Origin: M0108 sp963841065
GTDB lineage: Bacteria > Pseudomonadota > Gammaproteobacteria > Chromatiales > Chromatiaceae
DNA length: 64,000 nucleotides
Assembly: GCA_963841065.1 (NCBI GenBank)
Contig: CAWJBI010000058.1
Coordinates: 1-64,000 of the forward strand
Reading direction: 5' to 3'
Under the pieces are notes generated by a model, which did no database searches, was not told the origin of the DNA, and saw only the letters and a program-made list of their open reading frames with translations. Positions 46,558 through 57,696 of the stretch are shown one piece after another. Each line of letters begins with the position of its first letter. The first letter of the stretch is position 1. A program made the translations under genes and the position numbers.

Positions 46558-47833
46558 CTACAAAAACTCGGCCCCGCCCATGTAGGGCCGCAGGACCGCC
46601 GGGATGCCCAGCCGGCCATCCTCCTCCTGATAATTCTCCAATACCGCTACCAGGGTGCGGCCCACGGCGAGACCAGAGCCGTTCAGGGTATGGAGTAGCT
46701 CGGGCTTGCCGGTCTCGGGATTGCGCCAGCGGGCCTGGAGACGGCGGGCCTGGAAGTCCTGGAAGTTGCTGCAGGAGGAGATCTCGCGATACTGGTTCTG
46801 ACCCGGCAGCCAGACCTCCAGGTCGTAGGTCTTGGTGGCGGAGAATCCCAGGTCGCCGGTGCAGAGGGTCACTACCCGGTAGGGCAGCTCCAATTTCTGG
46901 AGAATGGCCTCCGCGTGACCGGTGAGGGCCTCCAGGGCGGCGAAGGAGTCCTGGGGACGCACCATCTGGACCAGCTCCACCTTTTCGAACTGGTGCTGAC
47001 GGATCATGCCCCGGGTGTCCTTGCCGTAGGAGCCGGCCTCGCTGCGGAAACAAGGGGTATGGGCGACCCAACGGCGGGGCATGGAGGCCGCGTCCAGGAT
47101 CTGGTCCCGCACCAGGTTGGTCACGGGCACCTCGGCGGTGGGTATCAGGTAGAAGTCCTTCTCGCCGGGCACCTTGAAGAGTTCCTGCTCGAACTTGGGC
47201 AGTTGCCCGGTCCCATAAAGGCTTTCGGCATTGACCAGATAGGGGACATAGACCTCGACATAGCCATGCTCGCGGGTATGGGTGTCGAGCATGAACTGAA
47301 TCAGGGCCCGGTGCAGCCGCGCCAGGGGACCGCTCAGGACCACGAAGCGCGAGCCCGTGAGCTTGGCGGCGACGTCGAAGTCCATCCAGCCGGTGGGGAC
47401 ACCCAGGTCCACATGGTCCTTGGGCTCGAAGGCAAAGACCCGGGGTTGGCCCCAGCGCCGCTCCTCGCGATTGTCGCGCCTCGTCCCGGCCATCGGGCAC
47501 GCTGGCATGGGGCAGGTTGGGCAGGCCCAGGGCGATCTGGCTCAGACCTCATTCTGGACCTCGGCCAGCTCGGCCTCGGCGGCCTTGAGCTTGTCGCCCA
47601 GATCGGCGACCTGGGCCAGCAGGGGCGCCACCTCCTCCCCCGCCTTCTTGGCCTGGCCGATGAGCCTGGAGCGGCTGTTGCGCTCGCCCTGCAGTTCCTG
47701 AGTCTCGCACCTGGATCGCCTTGCGGCGGGCCTCCAGGGCCTCGATGCGCCCGGTATCGAGGGCGATTCCGCGACGGGCGAGCTGCTCGGCGACATAGGC
47801 CAGCTCGGCGCGCAACAAATGGGGATCCAGCAT
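46558..47833 (-). CDS. serS: Seryl-tRNA synthetase (three frame breaks)
   Basis: About 425 residues, normal for SerRS, which charges tRNA-Ser. The N-terminal coiled-coil arm starts MLDPHLLRAELAYVAEQLAR and continues with RSRLIGQAKKAGEEVAPLLA in another frame. The catalytic core from about 47480 is unbroken: GWMDFDVAAKLTGSRFVVL, motif 1 region, TPCFRSEAGSYGKDTRGMIR (motif 2), QFEKVELVQMV, and GSGLAVGRTLVAVLENYQ (motif 3). Breaks occur near 47705, 47553 and 47485. This enzyme is essential and normally single copy, so the breaks are best read as base-calling errors; they are a calibration for the other broken genes here. It follows dnaQ by 5 bases. Confidence 0.92.
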
Positions 47834-47838
47834 GATGA

Positions 47839-48561
47839 CTAACCTGGGTGGGATGACCGGAGCCAGACGCAACGACCCTCGCTGGCCTTGTCGATGGCGG
47901 CGAGGCGTTGCCGATGGGCCTGGAGTTCCGACTCGGTTGCCCGCACCACGGGCAGAGGCCGACGGTCGGCGGGGAGGCGGCGGACGGGATGGCGCTGGCT
48001 CTCCTGGCCCTGATCGCCTTGGCCCCCGAAGGCCAGCTTGACCTGGCCGCCGGTCATGGCGAGATAAACCTGGGAGAGTATCTCCGCATCCAGCATGGCC
48101 CCGTGCAGGTCGCGACGCGAGTTATCGATCTCGTAGCGCTTGCAGAGGGCATCGAGGGAGTTACGTTGCCCCGGATGGCTGCGGCGCGCCATCGCCAGGC
48201 TGTCGATTACCCGGCACAGGTCACCGATACGCGGGGCATCCGGGCGCCAGAGCTTCAGTTCGTGATCCAGGAAACCGATGTCGAAGGGGGCGTTATGGAT
48301 GATGAGCTCGGCATCGCGGATGTAGGCGAGGAAGTCCTCGGCGATATCGGCGAAGTGGGGCTGATCGCGCAGAAAGTCGTTGGTGATGCCATGGACATTG
48401 ACCGCCCCCTGCTCCACGTCCCGATCCGGTTGCAGATAGCAATGGAAGTCCTGGCGGGTCAGGCGGCGCTCCATCAACTCGACACAGCCGATCTCAATGA
48501 TACGGTGACCCTCGGCGGGCTCCAGGCCCGTGGTTTCCGTATCCAGCACGATTTGACGCAT
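47839..48561 (-). CDS. dnaQ: DNA polymerase III epsilon subunit
   Basis: A 240-residue 3'-5' proofreading exonuclease. The DEDDh motifs are complete: ExoI VLDTETTGLE (Asp7, Glu9), ExoII HNAPFDIGFLDHEL, and ExoIII LHGAMLDAEILSQVY with the catalytic His. The C-terminal 60 residues (QESQRHPVRRLPADRRPLPV) are the usual linker and alpha-subunit-binding tail. It removes mismatched bases as part of the replicative polymerase. It lies between rnhA, 25 bases upstream, and serS. No anomalies. Confidence 0.95.
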   Translation of the reverse strand: MRQIVLDTETTGLEPAEGHRIIEIGCVELMERRLTRQDFHCYLQPDRDVEQGAVNVHGITNDFLRDQPHFADIAEDFLAYIRDAELIIHNAPFDIGFLDHELKLWRPDAPRIGDLCRVIDSLAMARRSHPGQRNSLDALCKRYEIDNSRRDLHGAMLDAEILSQVYLAMTGGQVKLAFGGQGDQGQESQRHPVRRLPADRRPLPVVRATESELQAHRQRLAAIDKASEGRCVWLRSSHPG

Positions 48562-48586
48562 CGTTAACTACCGTCCTCGGGAGCAA

Positions 48587-49018
48587 TCAGCGGGGAATGC
48601 CCTGGTTGGCCAGGGCATCGGCGCGCTCGTTTTCGGGATGCCCGGCATGGCCCTTGACCCACTGCCACTCCACCTGGTGATCAGCCAGGGCCCGGTCCAG
48701 GCGCTCCCAGAGGTCCTGATTCTTGACCGGCTGCTTGTTGGCGGTCTGCCAGCCGTTGCGCTTCCAGCGCGCCATCCATTGGGTGACCCCCTGGCGCAGA
48801 TACTGGGAGTCGGTGACGACGCGGATGGGCATGGGCCGTTTGAGGGCCTCCAGGGCCTGGATGACGGCCATCATCTCCATGCGGTTGTTGGTGGTATGGG
48901 ACTCGCCGCCGCACAACTCCTTCTCGAGGGCGCCAAAACGCAGCAGGGCGCCCCAGCCACCGGGGCCGGGATTGCCCTTGCAGGCACCATCGCTGAAGAT
49001 CTCGACCTGGTCAGACAT
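48587..49018 (-). CDS. rnhA: Ribonuclease HI
   Basis: A 143-residue RNase HI that removes RNA from RNA-DNA hybrids. The catalytic acidic residues are in FSDGACKGNPGPGGWGAL (Asp10), TTNNRMEMMAVIQALEAL (Glu), RVVTDSQYL (Asp) and HPENERADALA (Asp), with the His of VKGHAGHPEN. The basic handle region (WMARWKRNGWQTANKQPVKN) is also present. The start overlaps the end of the methyltransferase gene by 8 bases, so translation is probably coupled. rnhA-dnaQ adjacency is common in proteobacteria. Confidence 0.96.
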   Translation of the reverse strand: MSDQVEIFSDGACKGNPGPGGWGALLRFGALEKELCGGESHTTNNRMEMMAVIQALEALKRPMPIRVVTDSQYLRQGVTQWMARWKRNGWQTANKQPVKNQDLWERLDRALADHQVEWQWVKGHAGHPENERADALANQGIPR

Positions 49019-49769
49019 TACGGCTAGACCCGCGCGTGGTGGGCTCTACCGCGTTGCCGGGCAGCAGCTTACGGCGGGTCTGCCAGGAGGGCCGCAGGGG
49101 CGTCAGGGTGGAGACCCGCTTGACGGCGCGCAGGGCATAAACACCGCCCAGGGCCGGCCAGAAGTGGCGCCCCGCCCGGTCAAGAAGACTGCCCGAACAC
49201 CATCGGGAGCCGCCCCAAGGGGCCTGAAATACCAACATCCGCTGCATCTCCAGATCAAAACCCAGTAGGGACAGCCACTCAGCGACGCGGTAACGGGTGA
49301 GGAAGTGGCCGCACCAGGGCACTCGCCCGGGGTTCCCCAGGCGCAGGAGCGCCCAGGGGCTCAAGGCATTGAAGCCCAGGATGATGAGCCGCCCCTCGGG
49401 GATCAGGACCCGTTCGGCCTCCCCCAGCACCTGGCGCGGATCGGCCGCGAAGTCCAGGGTGTGGGGCAGAAAGACGGCATCCAGGCTGTCGCTGGCGATA
49501 GGCATCAGCTCCGGGCTGGCGGCGATCCGCATCCCCAGCCCGCCGCGATGAAAGGCAGGTGGTAGCGATATGGCGTGGCGGACCTGACTGCCCGCCACCA
49601 CCTCGCGAAAAACATCATCGCCACCCACCTGGAGGAGATAATGGCCAAAGATCCCTTCCAGCATCCCCTCCAGGCAGGCCGCCTCCTGAGCCGCCACCTC
49701 CTGGCCCAGGCTTGACCCATACCAATCCTCGATCTGAGCGATCAGTTCGACCCCTTGGGGACAAGTCAT
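49011..49769 (-). CDS. Class I SAM-dependent methyltransferase (YafS-like)
   Basis: About 252 residues from ATG 49769, which has GAGAAG upstream; an in-frame ATG at 49787 is the alternative. The YafS-like profile fits: a glycine-poor AdoMet region (GHYLLQVGGDD), then IASDSLDAVFLPHTLDFAAD, RQVLGEAERVLIPEGRLIIL, GFNALSPWALLRL and LTRYRVAEWLSLLGFDLEM. Genes of this type lie beside rnhA-dnaQ (gloB-yafS-rnhA in E. coli). The substrate is unknown. It overlaps rnhA and follows ftsK by 7 bases or more. Confidence 0.85.
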   Translation of the reverse strand: MTCPQGVELIAQIEDWYGSSLGQEVAAQEAACLEGMLEGIFGHYLLQVGGDDVFREVVAGSQVRHAISLPPAFHRGGLGMRIAASPELMPIASDSLDAVFLPHTLDFAADPRQVLGEAERVLIPEGRLIILGFNALSPWALLRLGNPGRVPWCGHFLTRYRVAEWLSLLGFDLEMQRMLVFQAPWGGSRWCSGSLLDRAGRHFWPALGGVYALRAVKRVSTLTPLRPSWQTRRKLLPGNAVEPTTRGSSRNV

Positions 49770-49794
49770 GGTGCTTCTCAGGGGCATATAAGGC

Positions 49795-52264
49795 TCAGTC
49801 CCCCGGCGGCGGGGGCGCCAGGACTTCGCGATTGCCGTTGGTTTCAGCCGCGCCCACGATGCCGATGCGCTCCATCTCCTCGATCATGCGGGCGGCGCGG
49901 TTGTAGCCGATCTTGAGCCGGCGCTGGACGCCGGAGATGGAGGCGCGGCGGGTTTCCACCACGATCTGCACCGCCTCGTCGAAGAGGGGGTCCTGATCCT
50001 CCAGGTCGCCGCCAGGGCGCGGCTCCGGGTCGATGCCGGGGATACCCTCGCCCATGTCCATGAGGATGGTGTCGATATAGTCCGGCTCGCCCTGCGCGCG
50101 CAGAAATTCAACGATTTTATGGACCTCATGGTCATCGACGAAGGCACCGTGGATGCGGTAGGGGATGCTGGTCCCCGGCGGCAAATAGAGCATATCGCCA
50201 TTGCCGAGCAGGTGCTCGGCGCCCATCTGATCGAGGATGGTGCGGGAGTCGATGCGGGAGGACACCTGGAAGGCCATGCGGGTCGGGATGTTGGCCTTGA
50301 TGAGGCCGGTCAGCACATCCACCGAGGGCCTCTGGGTCGCCAGCAAGAGGTGGATGCCGGAGGCGCGGGCCTTCTGCGCCAGGCGGGCGATGAGTTCCTC
50401 CACCTTCTTGCCCACCACCATCATCATATCCGCCAGTTCGTCGATGATGACGACGATGTAGGGGAGATGATCCAGGGCGGGCGGCGCCTCCAGGGGCATC
50501 TCCCGCACCAGGTTGTAGAGGGGGTCGAGGATGGGCTCGCCCGCCGCCAGGGCATCAGCGACCTTGCGGTTGTAGCCGCCGATGTTGCGCACTCCCAGCC
50601 GCGCCATCAGCTTGTAGCGCCGCTCCATCTCCGCCACGCACCACCGCAGGGCGTTGGCGGCCTCCTTCATGTCCGTCACCACCGGCGTGAGCAGGTGCGG
50701 AATGCCCTCGTACACCGATAGCTCCAGCATCTTGGGATCCACCATGATGAGGCGCACATCGCGCGGCCCGGCTTTGTAGAGGAGGCTGAGGATCATGGCG
50801 TTGAGGGCCACGGACTTGCCCGAGCCCGTGGTGCCGGCGATGAGGGCGTGGGGCATGCGCGCCAGGTCCGCCACCACCGGATGCCCGGAGATATCGGTCC
50901 CGAGGGACAAGGTCAGGGGTGACTTGGCGTCCTGATAGGCGCTGGAACCCAGGATCTCGCGCAGGGCCACCGTCTCCCGGAAGTTGTTGGGGATCTCCAG
51001 GCCGATGACGGACTTGCCGGGAATGACCTCGACCACCCGCACGCTGACGGTGGAGAGGGCCCGGGCGATATCCCGAGACAGGCCGGTGATCTTGCTGGCC
51101 TTGGTCCCCGGCGCTGGCATCATCTCGAAGAGGGTCACCACGGGGCCCGGGTGGACGGCGACCACCTGGACGGTGACGCCAAAGTCCGCCAGCTTGATCT
51201 CCACCTGGCGCGAGAGTTCGTCAAGCTGGTCCTTGGAATAGCCCTTGCCGCTGCGGCGCGCCTCGTCCAGGAGCAGCAGGGGTGGCAGCTCGCCCTCCAG
51301 GCCCAGGGGCACCAAGGGCAACTGCTCGGCCAGGCCCACCTGCTCCGGGGGGGGCTCGGGGGGCTGAAGGGCCATGCTGGGCTTGGTCGCCTTGAGGCGC
51401 GGCTTGGGCTGGGGTTTGGCCTCCGGCTTGACCGCGGGTCGCACCACCGGCGGCGCTAGAGGGGGGTCGACGTCCGCGGACTCGGGCCTGGTTAGCTCGA
51501 TCAGGTCCTCCTCGTCCAGCAAGGCCTCCTCGTCCTCGTTCACGTCGGGTGCGCGAGGAGCGACCGCCGGCGGCGGATCCCGCTCCTGCCGCCGCTCCAT
51601 CACCGGCGCCTTCGGGACCGATGGACGCAGAAACCAGGTCACTAGCTGATTACCCGCCCGCCACAGCCACAGGGTCAGCCAGCCAATGCCATCCAGCACC
51701 GCCAGCCAGGACAGGCCGGTAAAGAAGGTGATCCCGGCCAGACAGCAGGGGGGCCAACAGGAGGGAGGCGCCAGATTGGTGGAAGCTGGCCACCAGCTTG
51801 CCGCCGACCAACTGACCGACGCCACCGCCAATACCATTGGGGAGCGCCACGGGAATGCCCTGCAGCAGGATACCCGCCAGGGCGCTGCCGGCACCCAGGG
51901 TGAGCACAAAGCCAAGCAGGCGCAGGGCCAGGCGCTGCACCCGCGTCTCCGCCTCGTCGTCCATGCCGCGCAAGGTCAGCCAGGCCGTCCAGGCAATGGC
52001 GATGGGGAGCAGATAGGCAAAGTAGCCGAAGAGCGACAAGACCACGTCCGCGAACCAGGCACCGAAGGGGCCGCCCAGATTCTGGACCTGGTTACTTGGC
52101 TCGATATGGGTCCAGCCCGGATCCTCGGGGGCATAGGAAAAGAGACAGGCCGCCAGAAAGAGGGCGACCGCGAACAGGGCCCACATGATGGCCTCGCGCA
52201 CCACGCGCTGAAAATAGTCACTGAAGGTCAGTTGCCCGACCCGAGTCGCCTGTGCCAAATTCAC
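49795..52264 (-). CDS. ftsK: DNA translocase FtsK (one frame break)
   Basis: About 820 residues. The N-terminal membrane domain (MWALFAVALFLAACLFSYAP, WFADVVLSLFGYFAYLLPIA, LLGFVLTLGAGSALAGILL) starts at 52264. A break near 51740 moves the rest to another frame. The linker is Pro/Lys/Glu-rich and short. The motor has Walker A in IAGTTGSGKSVALNAMI and Walker B in YIVVIIDELADMMMV, and the C-terminal gamma DNA-reading domain is DEAVQIVVETRRASISGVQR onward (KIGYNRAARMIEEMERIGIV). It segregates chromosome ends at the division septum, steering by KOPS sites. Divergent from trxB, as in many gammaproteobacteria. The break is probably a sequence error. Confidence 0.93.
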
Positions 52265-52474
52265 TCCCTCCGTTTAGCCCCCTATTATAGGGGCGGGGTG
52301 GATGAGCCGATGCCGTCATCCTGCCTGGAAACGGCGCCCATGCCAAGCCGGTTCACCCGACCGGCGGGGTCCAACCGGCCATCCTTTACCCGACAGCGGT
52401 CCATCCGTAACATGTGGGCCAACGCCACCCCTTATCAGGGGCGGCCCTGCCCTCAAGATTCAAGGAGTCCAGCC

Positions 52475-53431
52475 ATGAACGCCAATAAGCACTGCCGCCT
52501 GCTGATCCTGGGTTCCGGACCCGCAGGCTACACGGCCGCTGTCTATGCCGCCCGGGCCAATCTGCACCCGGTCCTGGTCACGGGCATGGAACAGGGCGGC
52601 CAGTTGATGACGACCACGGACGTGGACAACTGGCCCGGCGACCCCGACGGCGTCCAGGGTCCGGACCTGATGGAGCGGATGCGCCGCCACGCCGAGCGCT
52701 TCGAGACTGAAATCATCCTGGACCACATCAACCAGGTGGACCTTAGTCAGCGGCCCTTCCGCATCTCCGGCGATGCCGGCGACTATAGCTGCGACGCCCT
52801 CGTCATCGCCACCGGGGCCAGCGCCCGTTATCTGGGCCTACCCTCCGAGCAGGAATTCCGCGGCCGGGGCGTCTCCGCCTGCGCCACCTGCGACGGCTTC
52901 TTCTACCGCAATCAAAAGGTCGCCGTCATTGGCGGCGGCAACACGGCGGTTGAGGAGGCCCTCTACCTCTCCAACATCGCCGCCGAGGTCATCCTGGTTC
53001 ACCGCCGGGACGCCCTGCGCTCGGAGAAGATCCTGCAACAGCACCTCTTCGAGAAGGCCGAGCACGGCAACGTCAAGATCCTGTGGAACAGCGCCCTGGA
53101 CGAGGTCCTGGGCGACCCCACGGGCGTCACCGGCATGCGGGTTCGGAATGTCATTGACCGCACCACCCAGGACATCGAACTCCAGGGCGTCTTCATCGCC
53201 ATTGGCCATCAACCCAACACCCAACTCTTCGAGGGCCAACTGGAACTGCACAACGGCTACATCAAGGTCCAGAGCGGCAGCGACGGCAATGCCACCGCCA
53301 CCTCGGTCCCCGGCGTCTTCGCCGCCGGCGACGTCATGGACCACGTCTATCGCCAGGCCATCACCTCCGCCGGTTCCGGCTGCATGGCCGCCCTCGACGC
53401 GGAGAAATTTCTCGATGCCCTGGGGGGCTGA
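52475..53431 (+). CDS. trxB: Thioredoxin reductase
   Basis: A 318-residue low-molecular-weight thioredoxin reductase. FAD site LLILGSGPAGYTAAVYAARA, redox-active Cys pair in SACATCDGFFYR, NADPH site VAVIGGGNTAVEEALYLSNI, and the second FAD motif FAAGDVMDHVYRQAITSAGS. It passes electrons from NADPH to thioredoxin. The start is ATG 52475, preceded by AAGGAG; the frame is open far upstream across the ftsK promoter but that part is not protein-like. Divergent from ftsK. Length and motifs are normal. Confidence 0.96.
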   Translation: MNANKHCRLLILGSGPAGYTAAVYAARANLHPVLVTGMEQGGQLMTTTDVDNWPGDPDGVQGPDLMERMRRHAERFETEIILDHINQVDLSQRPFRISGDAGDYSCDALVIATGASARYLGLPSEQEFRGRGVSACATCDGFFYRNQKVAVIGGGNTAVEEALYLSNIAAEVILVHRRDALRSEKILQQHLFEKAEHGNVKILWNSALDEVLGDPTGVTGMRVRNVIDRTTQDIELQGVFIAIGHQPNTQLFEGQLELHNGYIKVQSGSDGNATATSVPGVFAAGDVMDHVYRQAITSAGSGCMAALDAEKFLDALGG

Positions 53432-53491
53432 GGGACGCTGACGCGAGCCGGACATCACCCGCCAGCCCCGCCCCCTACGCGCCGGGCCAGC

Positions 53492-53514
53492 GGCGGACCG
53501 CCTAGCCGTCCGCC
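53492..53514. terminator. Hairpin between convergent trxB and ispF
   Basis: GGCGGAC (53492-53498) pairs with GTCCGCC (53508-53514), spanning the ispF stop codon, with CTTTCC following on the plus strand. A perfect 7-bp GC-rich stem between convergent genes suits a terminator, but there is no strong T-tract. Confidence 0.4.
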
Positions 53515-53984
53515 CTTTCCCGCAACAGCACCACGGCGAAGGCGGCGATGCCTTCGCCGCGGCCGGTGAAGCCCATGCGCTCGGTGGTGGTGGCCTTAAC
53601 GTTGACGCGGGCTTGGGGACAGCCGAGGTCGGCGGCCAGGGTCTGGGTCATGGCGGAGATGTGGGGGGCTAGCTTGGGCTGCTGGGCGACGAGGGTGAGG
53701 TCGGCGTTATGGACGGCGAGGCCCAGTGACCCCAGGGAGGCCATGACCCGGCGCAGCAGGAGGCGGCTGTCGATGCCGGCGTAAGCGGCGTCGGTATCCG
53801 GGAAATGGCGACCGATGTCCCCCAGACCCGCGGCACCGAGAAGGGCGTCGCACAGGGCGTGGATGGCCACGTCGCCGTCGGAGTGGGCCTCCAGCCCTTG
53901 GTCGTGGGGCACCTGGACCCCGGCGAGCACCAGGGGTCGGCCAGGACCGAAGCGATGGGCGTCGATACCCTGTCCGATCAGCAT
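53502..53984 (-). CDS. ispF: 2-C-methyl-D-erythritol 2,4-cyclodiphosphate synthase
   Basis: A 160-residue enzyme of the MEP isoprenoid pathway that cyclises the CDP-methylerythritol phosphate intermediate with loss of CMP. Zinc and substrate residues are in IGQGIDAHRFGPGRPLVLAG (Asp-x-His) and EAHSDGDVAIHALCDALLGA (His). The terminal catalytic region is VNVKATTTERMGFTGRGEGI. It overlaps the end of ispD by 7 bases, so the two consecutive pathway genes are translationally coupled. Normal length. Confidence 0.96.
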   Translation of the reverse strand: MLIGQGIDAHRFGPGRPLVLAGVQVPHDQGLEAHSDGDVAIHALCDALLGAAGLGDIGRHFPDTDAAYAGIDSRLLLRRVMASLGSLGLAVHNADLTLVAQQPKLAPHISAMTQTLAADLGCPQARVNVKATTTERMGFTGRGEGIAAFAVVLLRERADG

Positions 53985-54685
53985 AGCCGCCCCTGCTTCA
54001 GAAGATAGAAATGGGCCAAGGCCAGGTCCTCCGGGCGGGTAATCTTGATGTTATCGGCATGGCCCGCCACCAGCAGGGGCTGGTAGCCGGCGATCTCCAG
54101 GGCGCTGGCGTCATCCGTCACCAGTTGGCCCGCGGCGATGGCCTGACGCAGCGCCTGGCGCAGAGGCCCCAGGCGAAACATCTGGGGGGTGTAGGCATGC
54201 CAGAGCCCCGCGCGGGCGACCGTATGCTGGACCTCGCCCCCCGGGTTCGCGGCCTTCATGGTATCCCGGACCGGCACCCCGAGGAGGCCACCGACGGGGT
54301 GATCTTCCAGGGTTGCGATCAGGAGGTCCAGGTCCTCGCGCCGCAGGCAGGGCCGGGCGGCATCGTGGACCAGCACCCAATCGTCCTCCTGGGCACGCCC
54401 CGTCAAGGCCTCCAGGGCATTGAGCACCGAATGGCAGCGCTCGGCGCCACCGGTGACGCGCAGGATGGCGGGGTGATGCGCCGAGGGCAGGGCCTCCCAG
54501 CCCTCATCCGCCGCGTCCAGGGCGATCGCCAGGCCCCGAATCCGTGGATGGTCCAGAAAGAGCCGCAGGCTGTATTCGAGCACCGGCCGACCCGCCAAGT
54601 CCAGGTATTGCTTGGGGATGGCCGCCCCCATGCGGCGGCCGGCCCCGGCGGCGGGGATCAGGGCCCAGCAAGCGGCTTCAGTCAC
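53978..54685 (-). CDS. ispD: 2-C-methyl-D-erythritol 4-phosphate cytidylyltransferase
   Basis: A 235-residue nucleotidyltransferase of the MEP pathway. The CTP-binding loop is ALIPAAGAGRRMGAAIPKQY, followed by PVLEYSLRLFLDHPRIRGLA, the DWVLVHDAARPCLRREDLD metal/substrate region and VVRDTMKAA-like PVRDTMKAANPG. The tail KITRPEDLALAHFYL is typical. It overlaps ftsB upstream by 8 bases and ispF downstream by 7, in the conserved ftsB-ispD-ispF order. Confidence 0.96.
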   Translation of the reverse strand: MTEAACWALIPAAGAGRRMGAAIPKQYLDLAGRPVLEYSLRLFLDHPRIRGLAIALDAADEGWEALPSAHHPAILRVTGGAERCHSVLNALEALTGRAQEDDWVLVHDAARPCLRREDLDLLIATLEDHPVGGLLGVPVRDTMKAANPGGEVQHTVARAGLWHAYTPQMFRLGPLRQALRQAIAAGQLVTDDASALEIAGYQPLLVAGHADNIKITRPEDLALAHFYLLKQGRLC

Positions 54686-55469
54686 CGGCCTTGTACTCGG
54701 ACCTAGGCGGGGATTTGGACTCGGGCTTGGCGGCCGGCTTGGGCTCGGGATTCGGTGTGGGCTTCGACTCAGACTTAGGCTCTGGCTTGGGCGCCTGCTT
54801 TGCCTCGGGCTTGGGCTTGGGCTCCGGCTTTGGTGCCGGCTTAGGTACCGACTTCGCCTCGGGCTTGGGTGCAGACTTCGACTCGGATTTGGGTGCCGGC
54901 TTCGTCCCCGACTTAACCTCGGGCTTTGATGCCGGCTTCGACTCGGACTTGGCCGCCGGCTTCGACTGTGGCTTGGCTTCGGACCTGGCTGCCGGCTTCG
55001 ACTCCGACTTGGCCTCAGGCTTGGCTGCCGGCTTCGACTCGGGCTTGGCCTCTGACTTAGCCTCTGACTTGGCTTCGGACTTCGACTCTGATTTGGTCGC
55101 CGGCTTGGGTAACAGACTAGAGCCAGCCTGGGGAACCTTGACCGTCCCGGCCGGGAGCGCGCCCTTGCCTTCCCCCCCGGCCAGGGCCACCGGCGATTGG
55201 GGCTCTATGACCTGGAGAAAGATCTCCCCCTCCTTGATCATCCCCAATTCACTGCGGGCGCGTTCCTCCAGGGCATCCTGGCCCTGGCGCAGATCTTCTA
55301 CCTCGGCCTGCAGGCGGCGATTACGGGTGCGGAGCTTTTCCATCTCCTCGCCCTGGGCCAGGATTTCGTGGCGCAGGGCGGCTACCTCCGCCAGGCTGCC
55401 CTCGCCCACCCAGAGGCGGTACTGGAACCAGCCGAGCAACAGCAGAAGCACAAGTATCAAGATGCGCAT
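54678..55469 (-). CDS. ftsB: FtsB cell-division protein with a long Lys/Pro/Glu/Ser repeat tail
   Basis: A 263-residue protein; typical FtsB is about 90 to 110. Residues 1-15 are the membrane helix (MRILILVLLLLLGWFQYRLW), then a coiled coil (AALRHEILAQGEEMEKLRTR, NRRLQAEVEDLRQGQDALEE) and RSELGMIKEGEIFLQVIEP, all normal FtsB. After about residue 95 comes a periplasmic tail of some 160 residues built of KPE, KSE, KPA and KSEAK units (for example KSESKSEAKSEAKSEAKPES). ATG 55469 is chosen; upstream codons would need TTG. The position between eno and ispD is the conserved ftsB locus. The tail may reach into or bind the cell wall. Confidence 0.92.
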   Translation of the reverse strand: MRILILVLLLLLGWFQYRLWVGEGSLAEVAALRHEILAQGEEMEKLRTRNRRLQAEVEDLRQGQDALEERARSELGMIKEGEIFLQVIEPQSPVALAGGEGKGALPAGTVKVPQAGSSLLPKPATKSESKSEAKSEAKSEAKPESKPAAKPEAKSESKPAARSEAKPQSKPAAKSESKPASKPEVKSGTKPAPKSESKSAPKPEAKSVPKPAPKPEPKPKPEAKQAPKPEPKSESKPTPNPEPKPAAKPESKSPPRSEYKAGD

Positions 55470-55522
55470 AGGCAACCGGGATCAGGTTTCGCCGGCGCCA
55501 GGCAGGCGTCGGCAGGTCGGGT

Positions 55523-56800
<1,278 letters not shown>

Positions 56801-56862
56801 GATGCAACTCCCCAGGGGGATCACCCCCAAAATTTGAAAAAATTTGGTCCCGCGGCAGTGGG

Positions 56863-57695
<833 letters not shown>

Positions 57696-57696
<1 letters not shown>

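Noticed and set aside
46558..47833. Programmed frameshifting in serS.
   Set aside because: Three separate shifts with no slippery heptamer or stimulatory structure are not plausible as programmed events; sequence error is simpler.
51686..52474. An N-terminal extension of thioredoxin reductase by about 260 codons.
   Set aside because: It overlaps the ftsK start region on the opposite strand and the shared promoter, has no protein-like content, and TrxB begins correctly at 52475.
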